DNA of 64,000 nucleotides, taken from assembly GCA_035937795.1 (NCBI GenBank), contig DASZHO010000069.1:12793-76792 (forward strand), read 5' to 3'. Origin of the DNA: JAMQPK01 sp035937795 (GTDB lineage: Bacteria > Acidobacteriota > Vicinamibacteria > Vicinamibacterales > JAMQPK01). Below the pieces are notes generated by a model. The model saw nothing but the letters and a program-made list of their open reading frames with translations, did no database searches and was not told the origin of the DNA. The position numbers and the translations under genes were made by a program. Each line of letters opens with the position of its first letter. Positions within the stretch are counted from its first letter, which is position 1. Of this stretch, positions 17,451 through 26,588 are shown in pieces.

Positions 17451-17965
17451 CCGACGCCGATCGTATTCGGCGTTTCATGCGCGCGTTGGCGGCTGAAGCC
17501 GACACCGTGGCTCGCGTGTATCTCACGGGGGGCGCCACCGCCGTGCTGTTCGGCTGGCGGGACAGCACCATCGACGTCGACATCAAGCTGGTTCCCGAAC
17601 CCGATCGGCTGTTTCGCGCACTCCCGTCGATCAAGGAACGTCTTCAGATCAACGTCGAGCTCGCGTCGCCGGCCGATTTCATTCCGGTGCATCCCGCATG
17701 GGCCGATCGAAGCACCTTCATCGAGCAAGATGGGCCTCTGGGGTTCTACCATTTCGATTTGTACGCGCAGGCGCTGGCCAAGATCGAACGGAGCCATCAG
17801 CAGGATTTGGAGGATGTACGTGCGATGGTGACACGCGGCCTGGTCGAACCGCGGCGCGCGTGGGAGTATTTTGCGGCGATCGAAGCGAATTTGTATCGCT
17901 ATCCAGCGCTCGATCCCAGGTCGTTTCGCGAGGCCATCGAAGCCGTCCTCGGTCCCGAGTCATGA
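17438..17965 (+). CDS. DUF6036-type (AbiEii/MNT-like) nucleotidyltransferase
   Basis: A 175-residue protein starting at the ATG 17438 inside the end of the upstream gene. The motif GGATAVLFGWRDSTIDVDI gives the G-G-x(n)-D-x-D metal-binding core of the polymerase-beta-like nucleotidyltransferase fold. It is followed by a helical domain ending DPRSFREAIEAV. DUF6036 proteins are usually met beside a small partner and are thought to act like MNT or AbiEii components that transfer nucleotides to targets. The spacing and overlap with the 92-residue gene support a two-gene module. The target is unknown. Confidence 0.72.
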   Translation: MRQIADADRIRRFMRALAAEADTVARVYLTGGATAVLFGWRDSTIDVDIKLVPEPDRLFRALPSIKERLQINVELASPADFIPVHPAWADRSTFIEQDGPLGFYHFDLYAQALAKIERSHQQDLEDVRAMVTRGLVEPRRAWEYFAAIEANLYRYPALDPRSFREAIEAVLGPES

Positions 17966-17974
17966 GCAGCTTTT

Positions 17975-19210
17975 TCAGTTCCCCGCGCCGATGCGGTACA
18001 AGTGGCTGTCGGTGCGAATGAAGATCGATCCGCCAGACACCGCTATCGAGGCGAGCGCCGCGCCGTCAAGTTGATTCATCGCGAGTCTGCGAAACTCTTT
18101 CCCCGGCGCGATCACAATCGCCATGCCCTCTTCGCTCAGGAAATAGATTCGTCCGTCGGCAAAGATCGGCGAGGCTGAATAGTTCCCGCCTAGTCGCTGC
18201 AGCCAGTGCACCTCTCCCGTCGTCGCGTCCAGACAGGAGGCGATGCCGATATCGCTGACGACGTAGAGCTCATCGCCGACCAGCAGCGGCGACGGCGTCA
18301 GCGGCGCGGCCCGCCGCAGCGTCCACACGACGTGCGACTTGGTCACGTCGCCCGCGCCATCGGCGCGTACCGCCAGCAGGGAAGGCTCTTGGAAGCCCGT
18401 CGCGATGTAGACGAGCCCGTGACCGTACACCGGACGCGGGACATTGGAGAAACCGTCGCGGTAGCTCACCCGCCAGACCTCCTTGCCCGACTGCGGGTCA
18501 TAAGCGGCGGCGCGATACGCTCCCACGCTGACGACTTCATCCCGGTCTCCGACCTGAATCACGAGCGGAGTCGAGTACGCCTGGTCCCACGGTTGACGCC
18601 GCTCGGTTTTCCAGCGCACCTTTCCGGTGCGCTTGTCGAGCGCCACCACAAACGCGGTGTCGCTGCCGTCGCAATTGATAATGAGCAGGTCTCCGTACAG
18701 CACGGGCGAACCGCCATTGCCGTGCTGGGAGTCATATGGAAGTCGCGTCTTCCACACAATTTCACCGGCGCTCGTCAGCGCCGCGGTGCCGCTGGCGCCG
18801 AAGTGGACGTACACGCGGTCCCCTTCGACAACGGGTGTGGGGGACGCGAAGCTGTTCTTGGGGTTCGTGAGTCTGGCATTCCCGAGCCGGAATACTTCAG
18901 TGTTCACCACCTCGCGTCCCGTTTCGACGTCGAAGGCGAGGGCGCGAAGCGATGCGCCTTTCTGTTCGATGGCCGTGGTCACCCAGACACGGCCTCCAAC
19001 GACCACTGGGGACGACCACCCAAGACCTGGGACCGGGGTCTTCCAGATCACATTCCGCGACTCGCTCCACTCGAGCGGCAAGCCGCGCTCGGTCGAGATT
19101 CCCTGACCGGTAGGGCCACGGAATTCCGGCCAGTCTTGAGCCTCTGCCGCGAGCCCGCTCAGCGTGAGCAGGAGCAGGAGCAGGAGCGGCAGGGCGATTC
19201 CACGGGCCAT
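17975..19210 (-). CDS. Secreted PQQ-like (BamB-type) beta-propeller protein 2
   Basis: A 411-residue protein with a Leu-rich signal peptide ending LAAEAQ and the mature start DWPEFRGPTGQG. Blades carry FDVETGREV, LDKRTGKVRW and LDATTGEVHW. The C-terminus IFIRTDSHLYRIG matches the proteins encoded at 23630, 24951 and 41467, defining a second subfamily. Its ATG follows the stop of the TonB receptor directly (TAG then ATG), so it is the last gene of the set A transcription run and is co-translated with the receptor. This adjacency suggests a periplasmic partner role for the receptor. Confidence 0.87.
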   Translation of the reverse strand: MARGIALPLLLLLLLTLSGLAAEAQDWPEFRGPTGQGISTERGLPLEWSESRNVIWKTPVPGLGWSSPVVVGGRVWVTTAIEQKGASLRALAFDVETGREVVNTEVFRLGNARLTNPKNSFASPTPVVEGDRVYVHFGASGTAALTSAGEIVWKTRLPYDSQHGNGGSPVLYGDLLIINCDGSDTAFVVALDKRTGKVRWKTERRQPWDQAYSTPLVIQVGDRDEVVSVGAYRAAAYDPQSGKEVWRVSYRDGFSNVPRPVYGHGLVYIATGFQEPSLLAVRADGAGDVTKSHVVWTLRRAAPLTPSPLLVGDELYVVSDIGIASCLDATTGEVHWLQRLGGNYSASPIFADGRIYFLSEEGMAIVIAPGKEFRRLAMNQLDGAALASIAVSGGSIFIRTDSHLYRIGAGN

Positions 19211-22200
19211 CTAAAACGAGAGCCGTGCGCCGAACTGCACGTGCCGGGGACTCCCGGCGGACAGCACCTGCCCGAAGGTGGGCGACCCGAAGAAGTTGTC
19301 CGGCAGATCCAGATTCACGCGGTTGAGCAGATTGAATGCTTCGATCCGAACCTGCAGCCCTACCCGCGACGAGATCGGCACCTGCTTCAACAAGGCGAGA
19401 TTGACGTTCTGATATCCCGGCCCTTCGAGAATGTTCCGGCCGGCACTGCCGAAGCTACCGTACGGCGGGAGCGTGAATGCCGCTGTGTCGAACCACCGGG
19501 CCGCAGTCGGAGCGTTCAGCTTCGGATTGCCGACCAGGTTCGGCCGGTCGTTCGCCCCGAAACCGAGAGACGATTGCCCGGTGTTGCTGTTGTCCACCTC
19601 GGGAAGAAGCGCGACCGTGAACGGGGGGCCGCTCTGCATCGCAACAATCCCGCTGACAGTCCAGTCTCCGAGCAGCGCCTCGGCTGTGCCACCGCGGCCG
19701 CGACCGAACGGGATGGCGTAAGAAAAGCTCACCGAGAAGCGGTGCCGGACGTCGAAGTTCGAGCGGCCCCATTCGGCGCCGGGATTGTGGCTGTCCTGCG
19801 GAAAGTTCGGATCCCCGGCGCTCGCGAAGAATCCCGACGCGTCGTCCATTGACTTGCCGAGTGTGTACGCGACAAGCATCGTGCATCCGAATTCGTATCG
19901 CTGCTGGAAACTCGCCTGGAGGCTGTCGTACCTGGATCGGGCGCGGGATTCGATGAAGGTGATGTCGGCGAACCTCGGATCCGGCCTCAAATTCGGCTGC
20001 ACCGCGCTCGGTTGCGGCTGATTGATATCGCGCGCGGCAATCAGGTCGCGGCCGCGCGATCCGACATAGCCGATCTCCACCAGCCGCGTTGCGCCGAGCT
20101 GGCGCTGCACGTTGAGGTTGAACTCGTGAGCGTAGGGCGTGCGGAGATCGCGCTGAATGCCGAGCGCCGAATTGGGCGTCGGGATCGGGAACGCCCGCGG
20201 GAACGGATCGCTCAGCGTCAGAAGCCCGGCGGGCGACGTGAAGTAGGCGGTGTAGTTGAAGTACGGAGCGTTGAAATACAACCCTTCGCTCGGCGCCAGA
20301 GCCGACAGGTTGTAGCGGATGCCATAGGCGCTGCGAACGACCGTTTGCGCGCTGCTGTCAGCCGTCCACGCGATGCCGACGCGCGGGCCCCAGTTATTGC
20401 GATCTGCCTTGTATCCGGCGCGAGGCAATCCGCCGGTCCCCACCGGCAGCAGCGAGTGGCTGACCGGATCGTACAGCGTGGCTCGATCGCCGGCATCGAC
20501 CGGCGGCGAATTCACGTCGTACCGCAGGCCCGCCGAGAGCGTCAGATCTTGCCGTAGACGAACGCTGTCCTGCATGAAGGCCGCGTAGTATTTCGTCCGC
20601 AGCCGCTGCGGGTTGTCGAGCCGCGCGAGAGTGGTAAACGTTGGCAGGCCCATCAGCAGATCCGCGAGCGGGCTCCCGGTAAAGGCGCCGGTAAACGCCA
20701 GCGTGCCGCGTGACAGCACATCGCGAAACGCATCCTGCCGAATGAACCGGCTGTCGAATCCCGATCGGATGAGATGGCTGCCCCGGGTCCAGGTGAGCGT
20801 GTCGCCGACCTGCAGCGTATTGGTCGTGCCGTGCTGCGGGTTGTTGTACTCCTGCCCGATCGGAGAAAAACCGCTGACCGTAATGAAACTCAGTCCCGCG
20901 TCTCGCGGGTTTGTCCACAGCTCCGGCAGCCCCACACCGCGATTGGTCGAGCCATTCAGCTCGGGCTGCACGCCGGCCGACACGCGGTTGAATCCGACCC
21001 TCGTCTCGTTCAGGAGCTGCGACGACCAGATCTGAGTGGCATTGACGATCAGGTTCTGGCCTCGCCGGTCGACGTTGGAACCGTAGCCCGGAAGCGCAGA
21101 GAACCCGGCTCCGCTGAACGGCTCGAAGAACCTGCGATCCGCGAAGCTGTACCTTGACATCACGGCCAGGCGGCGGCCGGCCGCCACATCTCCGCGGATG
21201 TCAAAAAGATCGACACGATCGCGCTGGGTCGGCGACGACACGAAATTGCCGACCGCGCCGGGGCGATTCGGCGCGGGATACAGCGCGGCGATCGCGCGGC
21301 CGACCGGATGACTGAGGAAATCGGGCACAGACGCCAGCTCGGCGGCCGTTGGCACCGTCGCGATCCGCGTGATCCCCTCGTTGGCCCGCGTCTCTTCGTA
21401 GTCGGCGAAGAAAAATGACCGATCGCGTGCGATCGGCCCACCCAGCGAGAACCCAGCCTGATTGCGCTGATATTCCGGCGCCGGCTCCGAGCTCGGGGCG
21501 AAGTGGTTCCGGGCGTCGAGCGCTCCATTGCGGAAGAAGCCGTAGGTGGTGCCCCGCACTTCGTTCGTACCGGATTTCAGAACCACGTTCACCAGGCCCG
21601 CAGAATGGACTCCGGACCCGGCTTCCGGCGTGCTGGTCAGCACCTCGAATTCCTGAATGGCGTCAACAGGTGGCTTCACCCCGATCGTATTCAGCTTGGG
21701 ATCCACGTTGTCGGCGCCGTCGAGCAGAAAGTCGTTCGCATCCTCCCGTCCGCCGTTCACGCTGAACGAGAAATCGCCACGCACCGAACCGGCCGAGCCT
21801 TGTGCGGCCGGAAGCGCGCCGGGCACCAGCAGCGTCAGCTCGAGAAAATTCCGGCCGTCGAGCGGCATATCGAGAATCTGGCGGTTGTCGACAACCGTGC
21901 CCTGCGCCGATGAACCACGCCGGAGGTCGGCTGGTGGCGCTGTGACTTCCACGCGATCGGTCACCTCACCAAGTTCCAGGCGCACATCCGCGTGCCGCTC
22001 CTGATCGACTTCCAGCGTCAGCCGCTGCACGTGCGTTTTGTGTCCGGGAACGGCGATCTCGACCGTCCACACTCCCGGCGGCAGTTCCACGATGGCAAAC
22101 GCACCGTTCTCGCCGGTGACCACCGCGCGAACTTCATGCGTGGCTTCATTCGTCGCCGTGATCGCGGCACCCGCGATCACGGCACCTGACGGATCTTCGA

Positions 22201-22321
22201 CGCGGCCGCGGATCGCGGCGCGATGGCTCTGCGCGTCAACCTGTTGCGCGAGGCTAACGGCCCAGAGAAGCCAGAGAAGAAGGAAGCTACGGCCTGCGGC
22301 CTTGAGGTAAAAACAGCTCAT
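19211..22321 (-). CDS. Oar-like TonB-dependent receptor
   Basis: A 1036-residue outer-membrane protein. Signal peptide about 1-30; a carboxypeptidase-regulatory-like Ig fold at about 33-118 (IRGRVEDPSGAVIAGAAI); then the plug (about 135-250) with PLDGRNFLELTLLVPG, a FLLDGADN block and GLVNVVLKSGTN. The C-terminal barrel ends HVQFGARLSF with terminal Phe. This is the Oar/SusC-like type common in Acidobacteriota; the imported substrate cannot be read from sequence. Its start overlaps the end of the halogenase-like gene by 35 nt, so it is translated from the same message as the biosynthetic genes. No clear TonB box was found by eye. Confidence 0.9.
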   Translation of the reverse strand: MSCFYLKAAGRSFLLLWLLWAVSLAQQVDAQSHRAAIRGRVEDPSGAVIAGAAITATNEATHEVRAVVTGENGAFAIVELPPGVWTVEIAVPGHKTHVQRLTLEVDQERHADVRLELGEVTDRVEVTAPPADLRRGSSAQGTVVDNRQILDMPLDGRNFLELTLLVPGALPAAQGSAGSVRGDFSFSVNGGREDANDFLLDGADNVDPKLNTIGVKPPVDAIQEFEVLTSTPEAGSGVHSAGLVNVVLKSGTNEVRGTTYGFFRNGALDARNHFAPSSEPAPEYQRNQAGFSLGGPIARDRSFFFADYEETRANEGITRIATVPTAAELASVPDFLSHPVGRAIAALYPAPNRPGAVGNFVSSPTQRDRVDLFDIRGDVAAGRRLAVMSRYSFADRRFFEPFSGAGFSALPGYGSNVDRRGQNLIVNATQIWSSQLLNETRVGFNRVSAGVQPELNGSTNRGVGLPELWTNPRDAGLSFITVSGFSPIGQEYNNPQHGTTNTLQVGDTLTWTRGSHLIRSGFDSRFIRQDAFRDVLSRGTLAFTGAFTGSPLADLLMGLPTFTTLARLDNPQRLRTKYYAAFMQDSVRLRQDLTLSAGLRYDVNSPPVDAGDRATLYDPVSHSLLPVGTGGLPRAGYKADRNNWGPRVGIAWTADSSAQTVVRSAYGIRYNLSALAPSEGLYFNAPYFNYTAYFTSPAGLLTLSDPFPRAFPIPTPNSALGIQRDLRTPYAHEFNLNVQRQLGATRLVEIGYVGSRGRDLIAARDINQPQPSAVQPNLRPDPRFADITFIESRARSRYDSLQASFQQRYEFGCTMLVAYTLGKSMDDASGFFASAGDPNFPQDSHNPGAEWGRSNFDVRHRFSVSFSYAIPFGRGRGGTAEALLGDWTVSGIVAMQSGPPFTVALLPEVDNSNTGQSSLGFGANDRPNLVGNPKLNAPTAARWFDTAAFTLPPYGSFGSAGRNILEGPGYQNVNLALLKQVPISSRVGLQVRIEAFNLLNRVNLDLPDNFFGSPTFGQVLSAGSPRHVQFGARLSF

Positions 22322-23618
22322 TGACCTTACCTTGCACCGCGTCCGGCGCGGTGCCTGCGTGCCAGGGCGGAATCGGCGGTTTCCCCGGCTCGTACAGCGT
22401 CTCCATCGGAGGCCAGACCTTGTCGACGCGCCCCGTGAAAAGATCGCCGATCAGCAGATCGGTGATCGTACCGCGCAGCTCAGGATAGCGCCGGACGAAC
22501 TCGCCGAAGCTGAAGCCTGCATAGTACTCACAAACCAGCCGCCGCATGCGATCGATGCCCTGATTGAACACCGTGCCCCACTTGCCGAGTTGGGCAGCCG
22601 AGGTATCACCTCGCTCCAGCCCCTCGACAATCGCATCGGCAGCCATTTGCCCCGACTGCAAGGCCAGGAGGACGCCTGAAGAATACAGCGGGTCGAGAAA
22701 ACCAAACGCGTCGCCCACAAGGACCCAGCCGTTGCCGGCGACTTCTTTCGACCGGTACGAATAGTCTTTCGTGGCGAAGTAGCCGGTCGCTCGGCGCCCG
22801 TTCGCCACCCTCCGCTTGACCGCGGGACAGCGATCCACTTCCGTCTCATAGGTGTGTTCGTGGCTGATGCGAGTCTTGCTAAATAAATGCTCGAAGGGCG
22901 CGACGACACCGACGCTCACGATATCGTTGTGCAACGGGATGTACCAGAACCATCCCTGCTTGTCGGCCGTCTGCAACACGAGCGTGGCCCCCTCGTCCCG
23001 GCCGGCGTCCCGATAGGCTCCTTCCCAGTACGTCCAGATCGCGCCTTTGTTCAGCACCGGATCCCAGAGCCTGAGCTTGAAGCGGTTCTGCAGCAGCGCT
23101 GTCTGGCCGCTGGCATCGACGATGACCGTCGCGCGAACCTCGCGATCCCGGCCGCTCTCGTCGCGCACCGTCACGCCGACCGCCCGATCGCCTTCGAACA
23201 ACACATCGAGCACGCGCACCCCTTCGTGCGCCTCGACGCCATGCTCGCGGGCGTTCGTCAGCATCAGCTGATCGAATTCGCTGCGCGCCACCTGCCAGGT
23301 CTGCGAGCACTCGTGCGGCTTGTTGTCCCAGAAATAAAACGGCGCAGAAAGCTTGCCGCTGGCGTTGACGAACTGCACGCTGTACTTTTTGACGAAATGG
23401 CTGTGCTGCATTTTGGGCAGCATGTTCAGGCGCTTCAGCACCCAGTACGTTTCCGGGATCAACGATTCGCCGATATGGAACCGCGGGAAGCGCTCGCGCT
23501 CGAAGAGCGCCACGCGATATCCCTGCTGTGCGATCAAGGTCGAGACCGTCGAGCCGGCAGGGCCGCCCCCGATGACGACCACATCCGGATGCGCGGCATT
23601 CCCGTTGCCTGACATCAT
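22287..23618 (-). CDS. FAD-dependent halogenase-family monooxygenase
   Basis: A 443-residue flavoprotein. I chose the ATG at 23618, which has GAGGGGAG 5 nt upstream, over the GTG at 23633. FAD site VVVIGGGPAGS (14-24); family block PRFHIGESLIPE; Lys 77/78 in the position of the catalytic lysine; and the flavin-halogenase signature WxWxIP as WFWYIP (223-228), which blocks ordinary monooxygenation. LVGDAFGFLDPLYSSGV is the second FAD motif. Such enzymes chlorinate or brominate aromatic substrates using FADH2, halide and O2. Some relatives with these motifs have unproven activity, so halogenation is likely but not certain. A separate flavin reductase is not in view. Confidence 0.8.
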   Translation of the reverse strand: MMSGNGNAAHPDVVVIGGGPAGSTVSTLIAQQGYRVALFERERFPRFHIGESLIPETYWVLKRLNMLPKMQHSHFVKKYSVQFVNASGKLSAPFYFWDNKPHECSQTWQVARSEFDQLMLTNAREHGVEAHEGVRVLDVLFEGDRAVGVTVRDESGRDREVRATVIVDASGQTALLQNRFKLRLWDPVLNKGAIWTYWEGAYRDAGRDEGATLVLQTADKQGWFWYIPLHNDIVSVGVVAPFEHLFSKTRISHEHTYETEVDRCPAVKRRVANGRRATGYFATKDYSYRSKEVAGNGWVLVGDAFGFLDPLYSSGVLLALQSGQMAADAIVEGLERGDTSAAQLGKWGTVFNQGIDRMRRLVCEYYAGFSFGEFVRRYPELRGTITDLLIGDLFTGRVDKVWPPMETLYEPGKPPIPPWHAGTAPDAVQGKVNELFLPQGRRP

Positions 23619-23629
23619 CGAGTCTCCCC

Positions 23630-24943
23630 TCACCGCACGCCGATGTTGTAGAGGTACTTGTAGCCGCGCATGTAGATCTCGTTGTCCACCAGCGCCGGCG
23701 ATGCATCAAACCCGTCGTCGAGGTGGTTGGTCGCCAGCACCTCGAATTTCGGTCCGTGACGGATCACGACCGTTGTGCCGTCGCGGTCAGTGACGTACAC
23801 GCGCCCCGCCGCTCCGACCGGAGACGAAAACACCTCTCCCAGTTTCGGGAGACGCTGGAGCTGATAATGCGGGGCTCCGGTCTTGGCGTCGAAGACCGAG
23901 AGGATGCCGGAATTCGTCTTGAGCAGGTAGAGGAGGCCGTCGTACAGGAGCGGCGACGGCACGTACGGCGTGTCACGGTTGAGGGACCAGACAATCGCGC
24001 TCGAACCGGTGATGTCGCCGCGAGCGTCGGCGAGCCGAACCGCTTTGAGATCGTTGCCGGCAAACCCGCTGGTCGCAAATACCATCCCGTCGGCTGCGAC
24101 AGGCGAGGGGATCGGATTCATCGTCAGCCCCTTGCTGTGCCAGATGAGCTCGCCGGTTTCGAGATCGTAGCTGCGAAGGCGATTCATGCCGCTGGCGATC
24201 ACTTGAGTGCGGCCTGCATATTCGACGACGAGCGGAGTGGCCCAGGAATCGATTTCCTCGCGCCGGGCCCGCCAGATCTCGTTGCCTGTCCGCATGTCGA
24301 GTACGGTGATGAAAGACTCGCCCTGATGGTCCCAGACGAGAACGAGCCGATTGCCGTGCAAAGCGGGCGTCGTCCCCTCGCCGAACTGGTTTCGCATTCT
24401 CTTGTGGCCGAAATCCTTCTGCCACAGCGGCTTTCCGTCCATGTCGTACACATACAGTCCGCGCGACTCGAAAAACGCCACGACATGCTCGCCGTCCGTG
24501 ATGGCGGAGCTGGACGCCCATGTCCCGTTGTCCGGATGCGATCCTTCATGCGGACGCTCTTCGCGCGCTGTCCGCTCCCATATCGTGCGGCCCGTCTTTC
24601 GGTCGATCGCCATCACGACGAACCGATGGACCTCGAGGGCCCGGCCGCCCCGCGGGGTGTGCGAGTCGGCCAGCGTCGCATTGGAGGGAACGGCGGTCAG
24701 CACGAACACCCGATCGCCCCAGACGACCGGAGAACCCGATCCCCGCCCTGGAATCTCGACCTTCCAGCGAATGTTTGTTTTTTCGTTCCATTCGAGCGGT
24801 GGGTTTGCGGACCTCGAAATGCCGCTGGCATACGGGCCACGCCACTGGTGCCAGAAGCGATCGGCCGTGGCGTCTTGAGCGCGCGGCATCGATGCCAGCA
24901 ACACGAGGCCCACCGACAGAGCTGGAATAAGCGATCGCTTCAT
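23630..24943 (-). CDS. Secreted PQQ-like (BamB-type) beta-propeller protein 3
   Basis: A 437-residue protein. The ATG at 24943 is preferred because it begins a signal peptide (LIPALSVGLVLLASMPRAQ). The mature start WHQWRGPYASGIS carries the shared W-R-G-P block. Blades include IDRKTGRTIWERTA, LDMRTGNEIWRA and FDAKTGAPHY. The end IYMRGYKYLYNIG fits the IRxxxxLyxIG subfamily. Its stop overlaps the alternative GTG start of the halogenase gene, and the adjacent propeller at 24951 ends 7 nt upstream, so two propellers and the halogenase lie in one run. Without quinoprotein active-site residues, a binding or scaffold role is the default. Confidence 0.86.
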   Translation of the reverse strand: MKRSLIPALSVGLVLLASMPRAQDATADRFWHQWRGPYASGISRSANPPLEWNEKTNIRWKVEIPGRGSGSPVVWGDRVFVLTAVPSNATLADSHTPRGGRALEVHRFVVMAIDRKTGRTIWERTAREERPHEGSHPDNGTWASSSAITDGEHVVAFFESRGLYVYDMDGKPLWQKDFGHKRMRNQFGEGTTPALHGNRLVLVWDHQGESFITVLDMRTGNEIWRARREEIDSWATPLVVEYAGRTQVIASGMNRLRSYDLETGELIWHSKGLTMNPIPSPVAADGMVFATSGFAGNDLKAVRLADARGDITGSSAIVWSLNRDTPYVPSPLLYDGLLYLLKTNSGILSVFDAKTGAPHYQLQRLPKLGEVFSSPVGAAGRVYVTDRDGTTVVIRHGPKFEVLATNHLDDGFDASPALVDNEIYMRGYKYLYNIGVR

Positions 24944-24950
24944 TCTTGGC

Positions 24951-26246
24951 TCAGTGTCCAATCGCGAACAGCGTGCGGTTGGTTCTGATGTACCAACGAC
25001 CGTCGACGAGCGCCGGAGATGCAAGCGTGGGTTCCCCGATCCGGTTCACGTGGAGCAGCTCGAACTTCGGACCGGCCTGCAGCACAAATGTCTCGCCATC
25101 GTCGTTGGTGAAGAATACCTTGTCATTGACCGCAACCGGCGATGCCGAAAATCCTTCGCTGCGCGCGGTCCCGAGCCGCCCCTGCCACATCACACGACCG
25201 GTCAGTGCCTCGAGCGCGGTCACGATGCTGCTCATGTCGTTGACCATGTAGAGAGCGTCGCCGTAGAGGATTGGTGAAGGCACGAACGGCGAGCCTCTCG
25301 GGCTGCTCCAGGCCACGTTGCTGTGCGTGACGTCGCCTTTGCCGCCAGGACGGATCGCCAGAGTGGGGCCCGCCCGCCCGGAGGAGCAGAACACCATTCC
25401 ATATCCCACGACCGGAGTCGGAATGACCTCCCAGAGGTTTCCGCCACATCGCCAGAGCTCGCGTCCCGTGTCTGGATCGTATGCCTGCACCATCCGCTCG
25501 CTGCTGACGATGATCTCGTCGTGATCGGCGACGCGGATGGCGATCGGCGTGCCCCATCCGACGCGTGCGGCGCGGCTCGTCCGCCAGAGCTGCCGGCCGT
25601 CTTGTGTGTCAAAGGCCGCAATGAAGGAGCCCCTGCCCTGATCCTGATAGAGCACGAGTCGATCTTTGTAGAGCAACGGCGAGCCGGCGGGGCCATGGTC
25701 GACGTCCATCGGCCCGAGGTCCCGATGCCAGACGAGCTTGCCGCTGAAATCGAAAGCGACGAGTCCGCGACCGCCGAAGTAGGCGTACACCCGTTGGCCG
25801 TCAGTCGCCGGCGTTCCGGAAGCGTGAGTGTTCTTCCGGTCAACCGAACTGTCCGCCCGCCCTTCGGGCACGAAGCCTTCCCAGAGACGCGCGCCATTGG
25901 ATCGCTGGAACGCCAGAACCGAGAGTCGCTTCCCGCCGTCGTAAGCCGTTGTCAGAAAAACTCGATCCGCCCAGACGATCGGCGACGAATTCCCCTGGCC
26001 AGGAATCGGTATTTTCCACTGGACGTTGGACGTGCCGGACCACGTGTCCGGATAGGCGTCCGAACTCGCGAGTCCCTGGCCTGAAGGTCCCCGCCATCGG
26101 GTCCAGTACCGAGCGCCCTCACCTTCTACCGCGATCATGCGAACGGCGTTGTCCTGGCGCCCGCCGTCCTGACGCGCAAAGCCCGCCGCGCCGAAATGGC
26201 CAGACATGGCGACGAGCGCCGCAGCTGCGATCGGGATCTGCCTCAC
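24951..26246 (-). CDS. Secreted PQQ-like (BamB-type) beta-propeller protein 4
   Basis: A 431-residue protein. The GTG at 26246 is chosen because it has AGGAG about 9 nt upstream, begins a signal peptide, and overlaps the rhodanese stop as GTGA. The mature part contains YWTRWRGPSGQGLASS, then blades with FDTQDGRQLWRT and YDPDTGRELWRC. The C-terminus is WYIRTNRTLFAIG (second subfamily). It is close in layout to the neighbour at 23630, so the pair may be an old tandem duplication. Coupling to rhodanese and the CoA-ligase-type gene puts it inside the biosynthetic run. Confidence 0.85.
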   Translation of the reverse strand: MRQIPIAAAALVAMSGHFGAAGFARQDGGRQDNAVRMIAVEGEGARYWTRWRGPSGQGLASSDAYPDTWSGTSNVQWKIPIPGQGNSSPIVWADRVFLTTAYDGGKRLSVLAFQRSNGARLWEGFVPEGRADSSVDRKNTHASGTPATDGQRVYAYFGGRGLVAFDFSGKLVWHRDLGPMDVDHGPAGSPLLYKDRLVLYQDQGRGSFIAAFDTQDGRQLWRTSRAARVGWGTPIAIRVADHDEIIVSSERMVQAYDPDTGRELWRCGGNLWEVIPTPVVGYGMVFCSSGRAGPTLAIRPGGKGDVTHSNVAWSSPRGSPFVPSPILYGDALYMVNDMSSIVTALEALTGRVMWQGRLGTARSEGFSASPVAVNDKVFFTNDDGETFVLQAGPKFELLHVNRIGEPTLASPALVDGRWYIRTNRTLFAIGH

Positions 26247-26581
26247 ACCTTCTCCTGAGGGAGCCCCCAACGGCGCCAGCCAGCCATGTGGCCCCTGAGA
26301 TACAGCACGCGCTGAAAGCCCCGTCGGCGAAGCGCCGCTCCCGCCAGAATTGCCCGCGGTCCGTACCCGCAATAAAGGACGAGCAGATCCTCCCGAGAAG
26401 CGGGAATCTCCGGAGATCGGGTCAGCAGCTTCCAGAACTCTATCAGCCTCGCGCCTGGCACGTGCCCGTCTCGAAACTCTCGTCGAGACCGGACATCGAT
26501 GATCGTGGGAGCGGCACCCGCGTCGATGAGAGCGAGCAACTCCGATGCAGCAATGTCCGAATGCACTTTGCGTCCTGGCAT
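26243..26581 (-). CDS. Single-domain rhodanese-like sulfurtransferase
   Basis: A 112-residue protein from the ATG at 26581, 7 nt after the upstream stop. It has the rhodanese fold blocks TIIDVRSRREFRDGHVPGA and the active-site loop CGYGPRA, with the catalytic Cys in LYCGYGPR. Rhodaneses carry sulfur as a Cys persulfide, usually from thiosulfate or a cysteine desulfurase, to acceptors. No signal peptide, so cytoplasmic. Its placement between a CoA-ligase-type gene and a propeller gene, with a 4-nt overlap downstream, suggests a sulfur-handling step or a redox role in set A, but no acceptor is evident. Confidence 0.85.
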   Translation of the reverse strand: MPGRKVHSDIAASELLALIDAGAAPTIIDVRSRREFRDGHVPGARLIEFWKLLTRSPEIPASREDLLVLYCGYGPRAILAGAALRRRGFQRVLYLRGHMAGWRRWGLPQEKV

Positions 26582-26588
26582 GATCGGG

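Noticed and set aside
18206..19852. 548-codon plus-strand frame
   Set aside because: Antisense to a propeller gene and to the end of the TonB receptor gene; composition is that of shadow frames.
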